Shown here: positions 35,281 through 44,113 of the stretch, in pieces
Layout of the letters: each line of letters starts with the position of its first letter
Position numbering within the stretch: the stretch's first letter is position 1
Source: DASYCK01 sp036500205
GTDB lineage: Bacteria; Myxococcota_A; Polyangia; Fen-1088
Assembly (NCBI GenBank): GCA_036500205.1
Contig: DASYCK010000111.1
Location: forward strand, 1 to 51,182
Length of the DNA: 51,182 bases
Direction: 5' to 3'
The notes under the pieces: model-generated
Databases searched by the model: none
Told to the model about the DNA's origin: nothing
What the model saw: only the letters and a program-made list of their open reading frames with translations
Position numbers and translations under genes: made by a program

Positions 35281-35900
35281 CGGGGGGACTCCTCGGTGCG
35301 GATGACGCGCGCGTCGGTGACGATGCAATCGACGCCCTGGTCGAACGCTTCGATGGGGCAAGCGTCGACCATCTGGAAATCGTAGGCGAGGCCCACCAGG
35401 CGCGGGCGCGGCGAGGCGGTCTGCGCCAGCCACTCGTCGTAATAGCCGCCCCCCGTTCCCAGCCGGTGCCCGGCTTCGTCGAACGCCAGCCCGGGAACGA
35501 TCATGACGTCGATGTCGGCCATCGACACCTCGGGAAGGGCCGCCCCCGGCTCGGGGATGCCGAACCGCCCGGGCGCCAGGTCGGCGTCCGTGGCCAGGTG
35601 AAACCGCAGGCGGGGCCGCTGGTCGTCAGCCACCCGGGGCAGCGCGATCTGGACGCCGCGCCGCCGTGCCTCGCCCAGGGCCGACGCCGGATCAATCTCG
35701 GCCCGCACCGAGACGAAGCCCGCCAGGCATCCCCGCCGCGCCGCCACGTCCCGCAGCTCGGGCAGGTCCAGCAGGCGCTCGGAAGCGGCGCGCGCCGCTC
35801 GCTTCCGCTCGGTCAGCGGCAGCTGGGTTCGTCGTTCATTCATCGCGCGCCGCAGCGCGCGTTTGTCATTCAGAGAGGTTGCTGATTCGGCCGAAGCCAT
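35277..35900 (-). CDS. 5-formyltetrahydrofolate cyclo-ligase
   Basis: Converts 5-formyl-THF to 5,10-methenyl-THF with ATP. The 207-residue protein shows KRALRRAMNERR at the N-terminus, the conserved IPEPG / MIVPGLAFDEAGHRLGTGGGYYDEWLA substrate-binding motif (about residues 125-155), and LVGLAYDFQMV with the family C-terminal half. In many proteobacteria this gene (ygfA/fau) lies next to zapA with the 6S RNA gene between them; here zapA is also upstream, 170 bp away. The stop overlaps rny. Cytosolic, one-carbon metabolism. Confidence 0.94.
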   Translation of the reverse strand: MASAESATSLNDKRALRRAMNERRTQLPLTERKRAARAASERLLDLPELRDVAARRGCLAGFVSVRAEIDPASALGEARRRGVQIALPRVADDQRPRLRFHLATDADLAPGRFGIPEPGAALPEVSMADIDVMIVPGLAFDEAGHRLGTGGGYYDEWLAQTASPRPRLVGLAYDFQMVDACPIEAFDQGVDCIVTDARVIRTEESPR

Positions 35901-35904
35901 TGGC

Positions 35905-36040
35905 CCTCACCGCGCCCTCGGCGCTGGGTGCGGGATGGCACTGCCACCACCGGAGACGACGTCGAACTGTCTGGATGCCTGCTGCTATGAAGACGTTCGC
36001 CAACGGCGAAGCGGTGTTCCCACGATCGTGTGAATTGGAA
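35905..36040 (-). ncRNA. Candidate 6S RNA (ssrS) in the zapA-fcl gap
   Basis: The 170-bp gap between zapA and the cyclo-ligase gene is the standard place for ssrS in proteobacteria. On the minus strand a long irregular hairpin can be drawn. An outer stem GTGGGA (36018-36023) pairs with the region around 35928-35935, and ACACCG pairs with CGGTG near 35949. Small side hairpins TTCGCC/GGCGAA and TGGC/GCCA are also present, with ACGTC/GACGT toward the tip. The open-bubble shape resembles 6S, but I cannot score it against a covariance model. A CACGATCGTG palindrome (36021-36030) lies inside. Confidence 0.32.
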
Positions 36041-36070
36041 TTGAAATGAAACTGACCTGAAACCTGGTCG

Positions 36071-36373
36071 CTATACTCGCCCCACCTTCGCCAGGTAGTC
36101 AAGCAGGGCCCTGGCCTTGTCCCCCACCCGCTTCTTCAGCTCCGCAGATTCCTCGCGCGTCTGGAACAGCTCCTCGGCGACCTGCAGCGCCGTCAGGATG
36201 GCCACCGCCTGCGTGTCGGGGTTGCGCGTCATCTTCTGAATGTCACGAAACTTGCCGTCCACGTAGCCGGCCAGCGATCGGACCAGGCGATCGTCATCGT
36301 CGGTCTTCAGGGTGTATCGCTGCCCCGCGACCTGAACAGTGACCGAACGTTTCACGAACGCCGACTCTATCAT
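36071..36373 (-). CDS. zapA: Cell division protein ZapA
   Basis: ZapA binds FtsZ and bundles protofilaments at the division site. The 100-residue product (ATG 36373) shows VTVQVAGQRYTLKTDDDDRLVRSLAGYVDGKFRDIQKMTRNPDTQAVAILTALQVAEELFQTREE, the family core, followed by a helical coiled-coil tail. A longer open frame upstream to 36430 is not family-like. It is divergent from the alpha-2-macroglobulin gene, with only 33 bp between start codons, and runs toward the candidate 6S RNA and the folate and RNase genes. This block is typical of proteobacterial chromosomes. Confidence 0.93.
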   Translation of the reverse strand: MIESAFVKRSVTVQVAGQRYTLKTDDDDRLVRSLAGYVDGKFRDIQKMTRNPDTQAVAILTALQVAEELFQTREESAELKKRVGDKARALLDYLAKVGRV

Positions 36374-36406
36374 CACTTGGCCGCCGTCCGCGATAGAGTT
36401 CCTGGC

Positions 36407-39400
36407 ATGCTCAGGTCTCGATCCGTGCATCGCATTTCGGGCCTCCTTGCCCTGCTCCTCGCCACGGGGCTGGCGTCAGGGTCGGGCGCGCGCGCGGCTG
36501 AGGCGCCCGCGGCGAGCTGGAAGCATGTCGAGGCGCTGGTCTCGGAGCAGAAGCTCGAGGCCGCCGCGGCCGAGGCGGGCACCCTGCGCGAGCTGGCAAG
36601 AAAAGCGGGCGACGACGCAGGCTGGGCGAAGGCGCTCATCCGCGAGGTGCAGCTACGCATCGGGCTGCACGGCTACGAGACCGCGGTGCGCTTCCTGCGC
36701 GAGGAGCCGTGGCCGAAGGAGCGGCTGGCGCGGGCCACGCTGCTGCTGTTCCAGGCGAATGCCTACGTCACGTACAGCCAGGCTTATGGCTGGGAGATCG
36801 GCCAGCGCGAGCGGGTGGCGTCGGCGCAGACCGGCGACCTGAAGACCTGGACACTCGATCAGATCTTCGCCGCCGCCACCGCCTCGTACGTCGAGCTGTG
36901 GAAGGGGCGTGAGGCGCTGGGAGCCGAACCGGTGGCGCGGCTGGGCGCGTACGTCGAGGCGAACAACTACCCGGCCGAGGTACGCGGCACCCTGCGCGAC
37001 GCCCTGTCGTACCTGTTCATCGAGCTGCTCGGCAACACGCAAGGGTGGCGGCCCGAGCAGTCGAACGAGATCTTCACGCTCGACCTGGCGGCGCTGCTGA
37101 AGGGGGACTCCAAGCAGAGCCGCGCGGTGAACCTGAACGATCCCGCCGTCCACCCGCTGCAGAAAATCGCCGCGATCCTCGACGATCTGGAGGCCTGGCA
37201 TCTGGCCCGTCGCGAGCGCGACGCCGCGCTGGAGACGCGGCTCGTTCGCGCGCGAACGCTGTTCGGTCATTTCACGGAGGACGCGGATCGTGAGGTCATC
37301 ACCAAGGATCTCGCTGGACGGCTCGGCGCTTTCAAGGACCGCCCCTGGTGGTCGATGGGCAATGGCGTGCTCGCCGAGCTCGAGGAGCAGCGCGGGCGGC
37401 TGACCAGCGCCCGCGCCCTCGCCGAGGCGGGCGCGAAGGCCCACGCCGGAAGCGCGGGCGCCCTGCTCTGCCGCGCCATCGTCGCGCGCCTCGACGCCCC
37501 TTCGTACCAGCTGTCGGCCATGCAGGCGGACGGCCTGGGGAAGCGATCGTTGTTGCTCACGCACAAGAATGTCCAGGCCATCACCTTGCGGGCCTATCCC
37601 ATCGATCTGGTGGCGCGGTTCTCCTCGCACGACGAAGGCGGCCTGCTCCCCGGCAGCGAGGAGATGAAGAAGCTGCTCGCCACCCGACCGGCGAAGGAAT
37701 GGACGGCTCCGTTGCCGGCCACGAGCGACCTCAAGGCTCACCACACCTACGTGACGCCGCCGCTCGACAGGCCCGGCGCGTACGTGATCCTGGCGTCTGC
37801 CCGGCCCGACTTCGCCAGCGACAAGAACCTGGTCACCGGGGTGACCTTCATCGCCACGACGCTGCTGATGATCGATCGAGACATCGGCGACGGGAGCCAC
37901 GAGGTGGAGGTGATGGAGGGGGCGAGCGGCAAACCGGTGGCCAACGCCGAGGTCGTGCTCTACGGCTGGAATTCCAGCGGTCGCGGCTACCGGGCCGATG
38001 CGACGTACCAGACCAACGCCGAGGGCGTGGCGCGGTTTCCCCTCAAGGTGAGCAACAACCGGCTGTACCTCGTGCTGGCCCGTCACGGCGGCAACGTCGC
38101 GCTCGACACGAATGCGTTCGCGCGCTGGCAGAGGTCCGACGCGCTCGAGGAGACGCGCGCCTTCGTCTACACCGATCGCAGCGTGTATCGCCCGCAGCAG
38201 AAGGTGCTGTTCAAGGTGGTGGTGTTCAACGGCCGCGAGTCGGCGGCCCGCTACCGGGTGGTCCCCGACCGCGAGGTGACCGTCTCGCTGCGCGATCCCA
38301 ACGGCGAGGACGTCACCAAGCTGACCCTCAAGACGAACGCCTACGGCTCGGTCGCGGGCGAATTCGTCATCCCGGCCGGCCGGCTGCTGGGGGGCTGGAC
38401 CGTGGTGGCGACGCCGGGAGGCGAGGCCACCGTGCGCGTCGAGGAGTACAAGCGTCCCACCTTCGAGGTGAAGCTGATCGATCCGAAGGCCGCCCTCCGT
38501 CTGAACCAGCCGGCGGCGCTGGAGGGCGAGGCGAAGTACTACTTCGGCCTGCCCGTCGCCGCGGGGACCGTCCGCTGGCGGGTGACGCGCGAGCCGGTCT
38601 ATCCGTGGTGGTGGGGCTGGTTCGGCGTCGCCCGCAGCCCGGGCACGCAGACGGTGGCCACGGGGACGGCGAAGCTGGACGCCACGGGACACTTTCCCCT
38701 GCTGTTCACCCCGCGCGCCGACGAACGAAACGGCGTCGGCGCGGGCGCCGACAAGGCGCGCGACGTCACCTACCGCTACCGCGTCGTCGCCGACGTCACC
38801 GAGGACGGGGGCGAGACGCGCACCGGCGAGCGGGCGTTCCGGCTGGGCTTCGTCGGCGTCGAGACGCGGCTGACCGCGGGCACGGGGTTCTTCCGCCCCG
38901 GAGCCGCCGCCGACATGACGGCCCTGCGAACGGATCTGGATGGCGTTCCCCGCCCGGGCAACGCCAGGTGGCGATTGGTTGCGCTGGTGCAACCGGCCGT
39001 TCCGTTGCTCGTTTCCGAACAGCCGGAGCCGCCAGCGTCGATCGGCGAGCTCGAGACGCCCGGTGATCGCCTGCGGCCCCGCTGGGAAGCGGGCCCTCCG
39101 CCCGAGCAGGTGATGCGCGGGTGGCCCGAGGGGGCCGAGGTCGCCGAAGGGGCGCTGGTCCACGACGCCAAGGGCGTATCGCCGATTCCCCTGCCCGCGC
39201 TGAAGCCGGGAGCGTACCGCCTCGGCTACGAGACGCAGGACAGCTTCGGCGTCACGTTCAAGACGCAGACCGAGTTCGTCGTCGCGGGCGCCGACAAGAC
39301 GGCTCCGGTGGCGCTGGCAGCGGTGCTGCTGATCGAGAGCGCCACCGTCGCCGTGGGGGGGACGGCGCGGCTGCTCGCCACGAGCGGCTTTCCCGACCAG

Positions 39401-42400
39401 CCGATGACGCTGGACGTCTGGCGCGACGGCAAGCGGGTTTCACACCGCCGCCTGCTCGCCGGCAAGGATCCGCCGGTGATCGAGCTCCCCGTGCGCGCGG
39501 AGGATCGCGGCGGCTTCGCGGTCTCGTTGACGGCGGCGCGGGACCACCAGCTCGTCACGACGACAGCACCCATCCTCGTCCCGTGGGACGACCGCGAGCT
39601 GCAGCTCACGTTGTCGAGCTTTCGCGACAAGCTTCGTCCCGGCGCGAAGGAGTCCTGGAAAGTAAGCGTGAAGGCGCCGCCCGGCGCCAGGGCGGAGACG
39701 GCCGCCGCCGAGCTGCTGGCGTACATGTACGATCGCAGCCTCGATCTGTTCGCGCCGCACAATCCCCCGTCGCCGATGAGCTTGTGGCCGAATCGCGCCT
39801 CCGCCCCCGCGCTGCAGAGCAGCCTGGGCCAGAGCTACGGCCAGTGGATCGCGTCGGACCACTGGGGCGACGTTCCGGCCGGACCGTCGCTGCACGGCGA
39901 TCGCCTGAAGGAAGAGTCGGGTTACGGGATCGGCGGCCTCGGGGAGATGGGGATGGGAGGCGGCGGGTTCGGGTTCGGCAACGTGCGCATGCGTAGCATG
40001 GCGATGGCACCCGCGATGGCCGCCGCGCCGGCGGCGAAACCACAGATGATGGCCAAGTCGTCCGGAATGGCGACGATGTTCGCCGACAAGAACGCCGACA
40101 AGGAGATGGAGAACGCGTTCGTGGGCGGGTCTCCGTCCCGCGCGCCGGCACCCGCGGCGATCCCCCTGCGCGCCGACTTCTCCGAGACGGCGTTCTGGCG
40201 CCCGCACCTGCTGACCGACCGCGACGGCGTCGCCAGCATCGAGTTCACGGTGCCCGACTCGGTCACCTCGTGGAACGTCTGGGTGCACGCCGTGTCGAAG
40301 GATCTGTCGTCCGGCTCGCTGCACAAGGAGACCCAGAGCCTCAAGGACCTGATGGTCCGTCCGAACATGCCCCGCTTCCTGCGCGAAGGGGACAAGGCCG
40401 ATCTGAAGGTGCAGGTGAACAACGCCTCGGCCAAGCCGCTGGCCGGGCAGGTGCACCTGGCGATCGTCGATCCCGAGACCGACCGCGACGTGTCGGCCGA
40501 GCTGGGGCTGACGCCCGATGCGCTGGACCGCCCCTTCAAGGCCAACCCGAACGGCGGCGCCAGCGTGACCTTCACGGTGACGGCGCCCAGGAAGCTGCGG
40601 CAGCTGGCGCTGAAGGTCACCGCCAGCGCCGGCGACCTGTCGGACGGCGAGCTGCGCGCGTTGCCCATCCTTCCGTCGCGGGTCCACCTGATCCAGTCGC
40701 GGTTCGTCACCTTGCACGACAAGGACCGGCGCGAGATGACGTTCAAGGACCTCACGGTCCCCGACCCGACCCGCATCAACGAACAGCTCGTCGTCACCGT
40801 GGACGCGCAGCTGTTCACGACGGTGCTGCAGGCGCTCCCCTACCTGATCACCTATCCCTACGAATGCACCGAGCAGACGCTGAACCGCTTTCTGTCATCG
40901 GCCATCGTCAGCAGCGTGTTCCGCGATTTCCCCGCCGTGGCGAAGATGGCGAAGGAGCTGAGCGGGCGCAAGACGCCGCTCGAACCGTTCGACGCCGCGG
41001 ATCCCAACCGCAAGATGGCGCTCGAGGAGACCCCCTGGCTGGAGGCGGCGCGCGGCGATCCCCTCGAAAAAGGCTCGAAGAGCGCGCTCATCAACGTGCT
41101 CGATCCGAAGATCGCCGCGGCCGAGCGCGCGTCGGCGCTGGCGAAGCTGGCCAAGGCGCAGCTGCCCGATGGCGCCTTCCCTTGGTTTCCGGGCGGCCCC
41201 GCCGATCCGTACATGACCCTGTACCTCATGTCGGGCTTCGCCAAGGCTGCCGAGTTCAAGGTCGACGTCCCGAAGCCGATCGTCGAGCGCGGCTGGCAGT
41301 ATTTGGCCCGGGTGTTCCGCGAGCAGCGCGCCCACAAGCTGCTGGCGCAGGACTGCTGCTGGGAATGGCTGACGTTCCTGGGTTACGTCGCGTCCTCCTA
41401 TCCCGACCCCAGCTGGACGCAGGACGCGCTGACCGCCGCCGAGCGCAAGGAGATGCTGACCTTCTCGTTCAAGCACTGGAAGGAGCACTCGCCCTACCTG
41501 AAGGGCCTCCTCGCGCTGACCTTGAAGCGCGCCGGCCGGGCGAAGGACGCGAAGCTGGTGTGGTCGAGTGTGATGGATTCGGCGAAGACGCGGCCCGACG
41601 AGGGGACGTTCTGGGCCCCCGAGGATCGCAGCTGGCTCTGGTACAACGACACCATCGAGACGCACGCGTTCGCGCTGCGGGCGCTGATGGAGCTGGACCC
41701 GGACAGCCCCAAGAAGGACGGTCTGGCGCTGTGGCTGCTGCTCCACAAGAAGCTGAACCAGTGGAAGAGCACGCGCGCCACCGCCGAGGTCATCTATGCG
41801 CTCGTTCACTACCTGAAGCAGGACAAGGCCCTGGGGGTGCGCGAGAACGCCCGCGTCACCGTGGGGGGCAAGACCACCGAGATGGTGTTCGAGCCGGACA
41901 GCTACACCGGCAAAAAGAGCCAGATCGTCGTCCCCGGCCCCGAGGTCGGTCCGCGGACCGCCACCGTCACGGTCGAGAAGGACAGCAAGGGCTTCGCCTT
42001 CGCCAGCGCCACCTGGCACTTCTCGACCGAGCAGTCGCCGACGGAGGACCGCGGTGATTTCTTCTCGGTGTCGAGGACCTACTTCCTGCGCGACAGCAGC
42101 GGCAAGGAGGTCACCTTGACCCCGCTGAAGGAGGGGGCGCTGTTGAAGGCGGGCGACGAGCTGGAGGTCCACCTGTCGCTGCGCACCAAGCACGCCGCCG
42201 AGTACGTTCACCTGCGCGATCCCCGGGGCGCCGGCTTCGAGCCGGAGAACGCCGTCTCGCAGTACAAGTGGGACCTGGGGATCTCGTACTACGAGGAGAC
42301 GCGCGACTCGGGCGCGAACTTCTTCTTCTCGGCGCTGCCCGTCGGCGAGTACCCGTTCAAGTACCGGCTGCGCGCCAGCATGGCCGGCACATTTCACGTC

Positions 42401-42487
42401 GGGCCGGCGACGGTGCAGTCGATCTACGCCCCCGAGTTCAATGCCTATTCGACCGGGGCGGTGCTGACCGTCGTGCCCACGCCTTGA
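36407..42487 (+). CDS. Bacterial alpha-2-macroglobulin family protein
   Basis: A secreted 2,026-residue protein with an N-terminal signal (ISGLLALLLATGLASGSGARA). After an alpha-helical first part (about residues 30-440) comes a macroglobulin-domain series (VYRPQQKVLFKVVVFNGRESAARYR near residue 600; the A2M_N-type TVVATPGGEATVRVEEYKRPTFEVKL). A Gly/Met/Ala-rich segment at about 1170-1225 may serve as a bait region. The A2M core has FWRPHLLTDRDGVASIEFTVPDSVTSWNV. The thioester motif is YPYECTEQTL with Cys1487, Glu1489 and Gln1490, so covalent trapping of proteases is possible. Bacterial A2Ms often accompany PBP1C; none is here. Location in the periplasm is inferred; no lipobox Cys is seen. 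Confidence 0.93.
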   Translation: MLRSRSVHRISGLLALLLATGLASGSGARAAEAPAASWKHVEALVSEQKLEAAAAEAGTLRELARKAGDDAGWAKALIREVQLRIGLHGYETAVRFLREEPWPKERLARATLLLFQANAYVTYSQAYGWEIGQRERVASAQTGDLKTWTLDQIFAAATASYVELWKGREALGAEPVARLGAYVEANNYPAEVRGTLRDALSYLFIELLGNTQGWRPEQSNEIFTLDLAALLKGDSKQSRAVNLNDPAVHPLQKIAAILDDLEAWHLARRERDAALETRLVRARTLFGHFTEDADREVITKDLAGRLGAFKDRPWWSMGNGVLAELEEQRGRLTSARALAEAGAKAHAGSAGALLCRAIVARLDAPSYQLSAMQADGLGKRSLLLTHKNVQAITLRAYPIDLVARFSSHDEGGLLPGSEEMKKLLATRPAKEWTAPLPATSDLKAHHTYVTPPLDRPGAYVILASARPDFASDKNLVTGVTFIATTLLMIDRDIGDGSHEVEVMEGASGKPVANAEVVLYGWNSSGRGYRADATYQTNAEGVARFPLKVSNNRLYLVLARHGGNVALDTNAFARWQRSDALEETRAFVYTDRSVYRPQQKVLFKVVVFNGRESAARYRVVPDREVTVSLRDPNGEDVTKLTLKTNAYGSVAGEFVIPAGRLLGGWTVVATPGGEATVRVEEYKRPTFEVKLIDPKAALRLNQPAALEGEAKYYFGLPVAAGTVRWRVTREPVYPWWWGWFGVARSPGTQTVATGTAKLDATGHFPLLFTPRADERNGVGAGADKARDVTYRYRVVADVTEDGGETRTGERAFRLGFVGVETRLTAGTGFFRPGAAADMTALRTDLDGVPRPGNARWRLVALVQPAVPLLVSEQPEPPASIGELETPGDRLRPRWEAGPPPEQVMRGWPEGAEVAEGALVHDAKGVSPIPLPALKPGAYRLGYETQDSFGVTFKTQTEFVVAGADKTAPVALAAVLLIESATVAVGGTARLLATSGFPDQPMTLDVWRDGKRVSHRRLLAGKDPPVIELPVRAEDRGGFAVSLTAARDHQLVTTTAPILVPWDDRELQLTLSSFRDKLRPGAKESWKVSVKAPPGARAETAAAELLAYMYDRSLDLFAPHNPPSPMSLWPNRASAPALQSSLGQSYGQWIASDHWGDVPAGPSLHGDRLKEESGYGIGGLGEMGMGGGGFGFGNVRMRSMAMAPAMAAAPAAKPQMMAKSSGMATMFADKNADKEMENAFVGGSPSRAPAPAAIPLRADFSETAFWRPHLLTDRDGVASIEFTVPDSVTSWNVWVHAVSKDLSSGSLHKETQSLKDLMVRPNMPRFLREGDKADLKVQVNNASAKPLAGQVHLAIVDPETDRDVSAELGLTPDALDRPFKANPNGGASVTFTVTAPRKLRQLALKVTASAGDLSDGELRALPILPSRVHLIQSRFVTLHDKDRREMTFKDLTVPDPTRINEQLVVTVDAQLFTTVLQALPYLITYPYECTEQTLNRFLSSAIVSSVFRDFPAVAKMAKELSGRKTPLEPFDAADPNRKMALEETPWLEAARGDPLEKGSKSALINVLDPKIAAAERASALAKLAKAQLPDGAFPWFPGGPADPYMTLYLMSGFAKAAEFKVDVPKPIVERGWQYLARVFREQRAHKLLAQDCCWEWLTFLGYVASSYPDPSWTQDALTAAERKEMLTFSFKHWKEHSPYLKGLLALTLKRAGRAKDAKLVWSSVMDSAKTRPDEGTFWAPEDRSWLWYNDTIETHAFALRALMELDPDSPKKDGLALWLLLHKKLNQWKSTRATAEVIYALVHYLKQDKALGVRENARVTVGGKTTEMVFEPDSYTGKKSQIVVPGPEVGPRTATVTVEKDSKGFAFASATWHFSTEQSPTEDRGDFFSVSRTYFLRDSSGKEVTLTPLKEGALLKAGDELEVHLSLRTKHAAEYVHLRDPRGAGFEPENAVSQYKWDLGISYYEETRDSGANFFFSALPVGEYPFKYRLRASMAGTFHVGPATVQSIYAPEFNAYSTGAVLTVVPTP

Positions 42488-42494
42488 TGGACGA

Positions 42495-42908
42495 GTGGCA
42501 CGGAGTGTGCTGACCTTGACCCCCGTGAACGCTGAGCCTGGATTGCGAGTTCTCTTCGTCGAAGACAACGAGGACATCGCCGAGCTGTCCGAGCAGCTGC
42601 TCGCCGACTGGGGACACGACGTGAAGACGGCGGGGAACGGCGTCGAGGCGCTGGCGAAGCTGTCGGGATTCTCGCCCGATGTCGTCTTCATCGACATCGG
42701 CCTGCCCGGAATGAACGGCTACGAGGTCGCGCAGCGGATCCGGGCGCAGCTGCCCCGCTCGGTGACGCTGGTGGCGCTGAGCGGCTACGACCAGGACGAG
42801 CATCGCAAGCGCGCGGACGAGGCCGGCTTCGACAGGTACCTGGTGAAGCCAGTGCTCGACGATCAGCTGGCGGACGTGCTGTCGCGCTGTCGGCCAGCCG
42901 GACGTTGA
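42495..42908 (+). CDS. Single-domain response regulator (CheY-like receiver)
   Basis: A 137-residue receiver domain. Acidic pocket VLFVEDNEDIAE, phosphoacceptor Asp in DVVFIDIGLPGMNGYEVAQRIR, the Ser/Thr-like switch VTLVALSGYD, and Lys in YLVKPVLDDQLADVL are all present. No output domain follows, so it likely signals by protein contact. GTG 42495 is used here; a GTG at 42507 is also possible. It follows the macroglobulin gene by seven bases. A partner histidine kinase is not adjacent, though a hybrid kinase lies 2.7 kb away. Confidence 0.93.
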   Translation: MARSVLTLTPVNAEPGLRVLFVEDNEDIAELSEQLLADWGHDVKTAGNGVEALAKLSGFSPDVVFIDIGLPGMNGYEVAQRIRAQLPRSVTLVALSGYDQDEHRKRADEAGFDRYLVKPVLDDQLADVLSRCRPAGR

Positions 42909-42933
42909 CCGGCGCCCGCCCGATTTCCGAACC

Positions 42934-43524
42934 TCAAGGCGCGGCGGCCACGGCGGCGGGCCGAGCCTCGGGCCTGAAGATGATCAGGGTCAACCGGTCC
43001 GCTGGTGCCCACTCATGGGCAAAGCCCTCGACGGTGTTGTCTCGCAGGCCGTCCGCCGGATCGAGCGACAGCACATGACGGGTCGTCTTGTTGAACCCGA
43101 CCACCACCTCGTAGTGCAGGATGGCCTTTCCCCCCAGCACCGGCTTCGCCAGACCGACGACGATCGGCCTGCCCTGCCGTAACTGGGTCTCCAGATCCTC
43201 GAACGTCCCCTCCACGAGGAACGCCTGAAAACCGCGACGGCGCGCCAGGTCTCGAAGCTCACCCGCGCGGATGCCCCCATCGCGGGGCGGTATCTCGCGC
43301 ACGATCTCCTCCTCGCGAACAGGCGCCCGCCAGTACCCGAGGGTCATGGCGAGCGCCGCTGCGCCACAATCGTCTTGTCGCTGCTGAGGAACGAAGCCGA
43401 TGTCTTTCACCACCACCCACCCTGGCCCCGACGCCTGTTTCCAGGACGTGCTCCTGGCGCTTCCCGTGTAGCAACCGCTCGCGACCACCGTCGCGAGCAT
43501 CGCCACGCGCAGGAGATGTTTCAT
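42934..43524 (-). CDS. C39-like cysteine peptidase, predicted lipoprotein (PA2778-like)
   Basis: A 196-residue lipoprotein (MLATVVASGC) with a papain-like C39 fold. The catalytic Cys motif is VPQQRQDDCGAAALAMTLGYW, the His is in AILHYEVVVGFN, and the Asp region is LSLDPADGL. C39 domains cleave double-glycine leaders in ABC exporters, but stand-alone lipoproteins of this type are known as a separate family (PA2778-like). It overlaps by one base the preceding small-protein gene, whose stop TGA leads into this ATG, so the two are coupled. Substrate is unknown; location is the periplasmic face of a membrane. Confidence 0.87.
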   Translation of the reverse strand: MKHLLRVAMLATVVASGCYTGSARSTSWKQASGPGWVVVKDIGFVPQQRQDDCGAAALAMTLGYWRAPVREEEIVREIPPRDGGIRAGELRDLARRRGFQAFLVEGTFEDLETQLRQGRPIVVGLAKPVLGGKAILHYEVVVGFNKTTRHVLSLDPADGLRDNTVEGFAHEWAPADRLTLIIFRPEARPAAVAAAP

Positions 43525-43865
43525 CAGAGCAGGATGATCAACAAGATGATGACCAGGACCAGCGTGGCGCCGCTGCCGATGTAGATCTCGACGCCGCCGC
43601 CGTTGAAGCTCTGAAGGTTCGGCGCCTTCTTCTCGCGCGCGGCGAGATCCGTCGCTTCCACTTGATGGGAGAGCGAATCGGCCAGCGCCACCAGCTCGCT
43701 ACGTGAAACGCCGAGCCCTTCGCCTTCCGTGGGCACCGTCGAACGCGACGGCGCGGGATCCGACGACGACGGAACGTTCGACGGGGACGTGTGAGCCTGG
43801 CTCACCGCCGGGAACGTCCAGACTGCCAGAAGAGCAACGACAACGATCTGTTTCAAGTACCTCAT
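43524..43865 (-). CDS. Small exported tail-anchored protein (PA2779-like)
   Basis: A 113-residue protein starting at ATG 43865 (MRYLKQIVVVALLAVWTFPAVSQA, signal peptide). The mature part is Ser/Pro-rich, then a predicted helix (SRSELVALADSLSHQVEATDLAAREKK). A second hydrophobic segment at the extreme C-terminus (GSGATLVLVIILLIILL) ends almost at the last residue. This shape, next to a C39 lipoprotein, matches the PA2779/PA2778 gene pair of many proteobacteria. It could be a membrane partner or substrate of the peptidase; this is inference. A longer frame upstream to 44249 is not used. Confidence 0.75.
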   Translation of the reverse strand: MRYLKQIVVVALLAVWTFPAVSQAHTSPSNVPSSSDPAPSRSTVPTEGEGLGVSRSELVALADSLSHQVEATDLAAREKKAPNLQSFNGGGVEIYIGSGATLVLVIILLIILL

Positions 43866-44113
43866 GAGCGGGCCTCCTGCGCTGAAGCATTTCAATACAC
43901 GTGCCACGACCCCCGTACGCCCCGGGACGACCGTTCTTCTCGGATCGGTCACCTCCGCGTGCCCTCGATGGTTACCGTTGCGAACCGCCCAGCCCGGGAC
44001 CGTTACGAAACGGTCGAGATTGTCGCCGATTGTTACGTCCCCCGGCCCCCATCGCACCCACGCTTCTGGCACGGCGCGTGTATTCGCTGTCGTCTCCCCA
44101 TGACGGACGGTCA

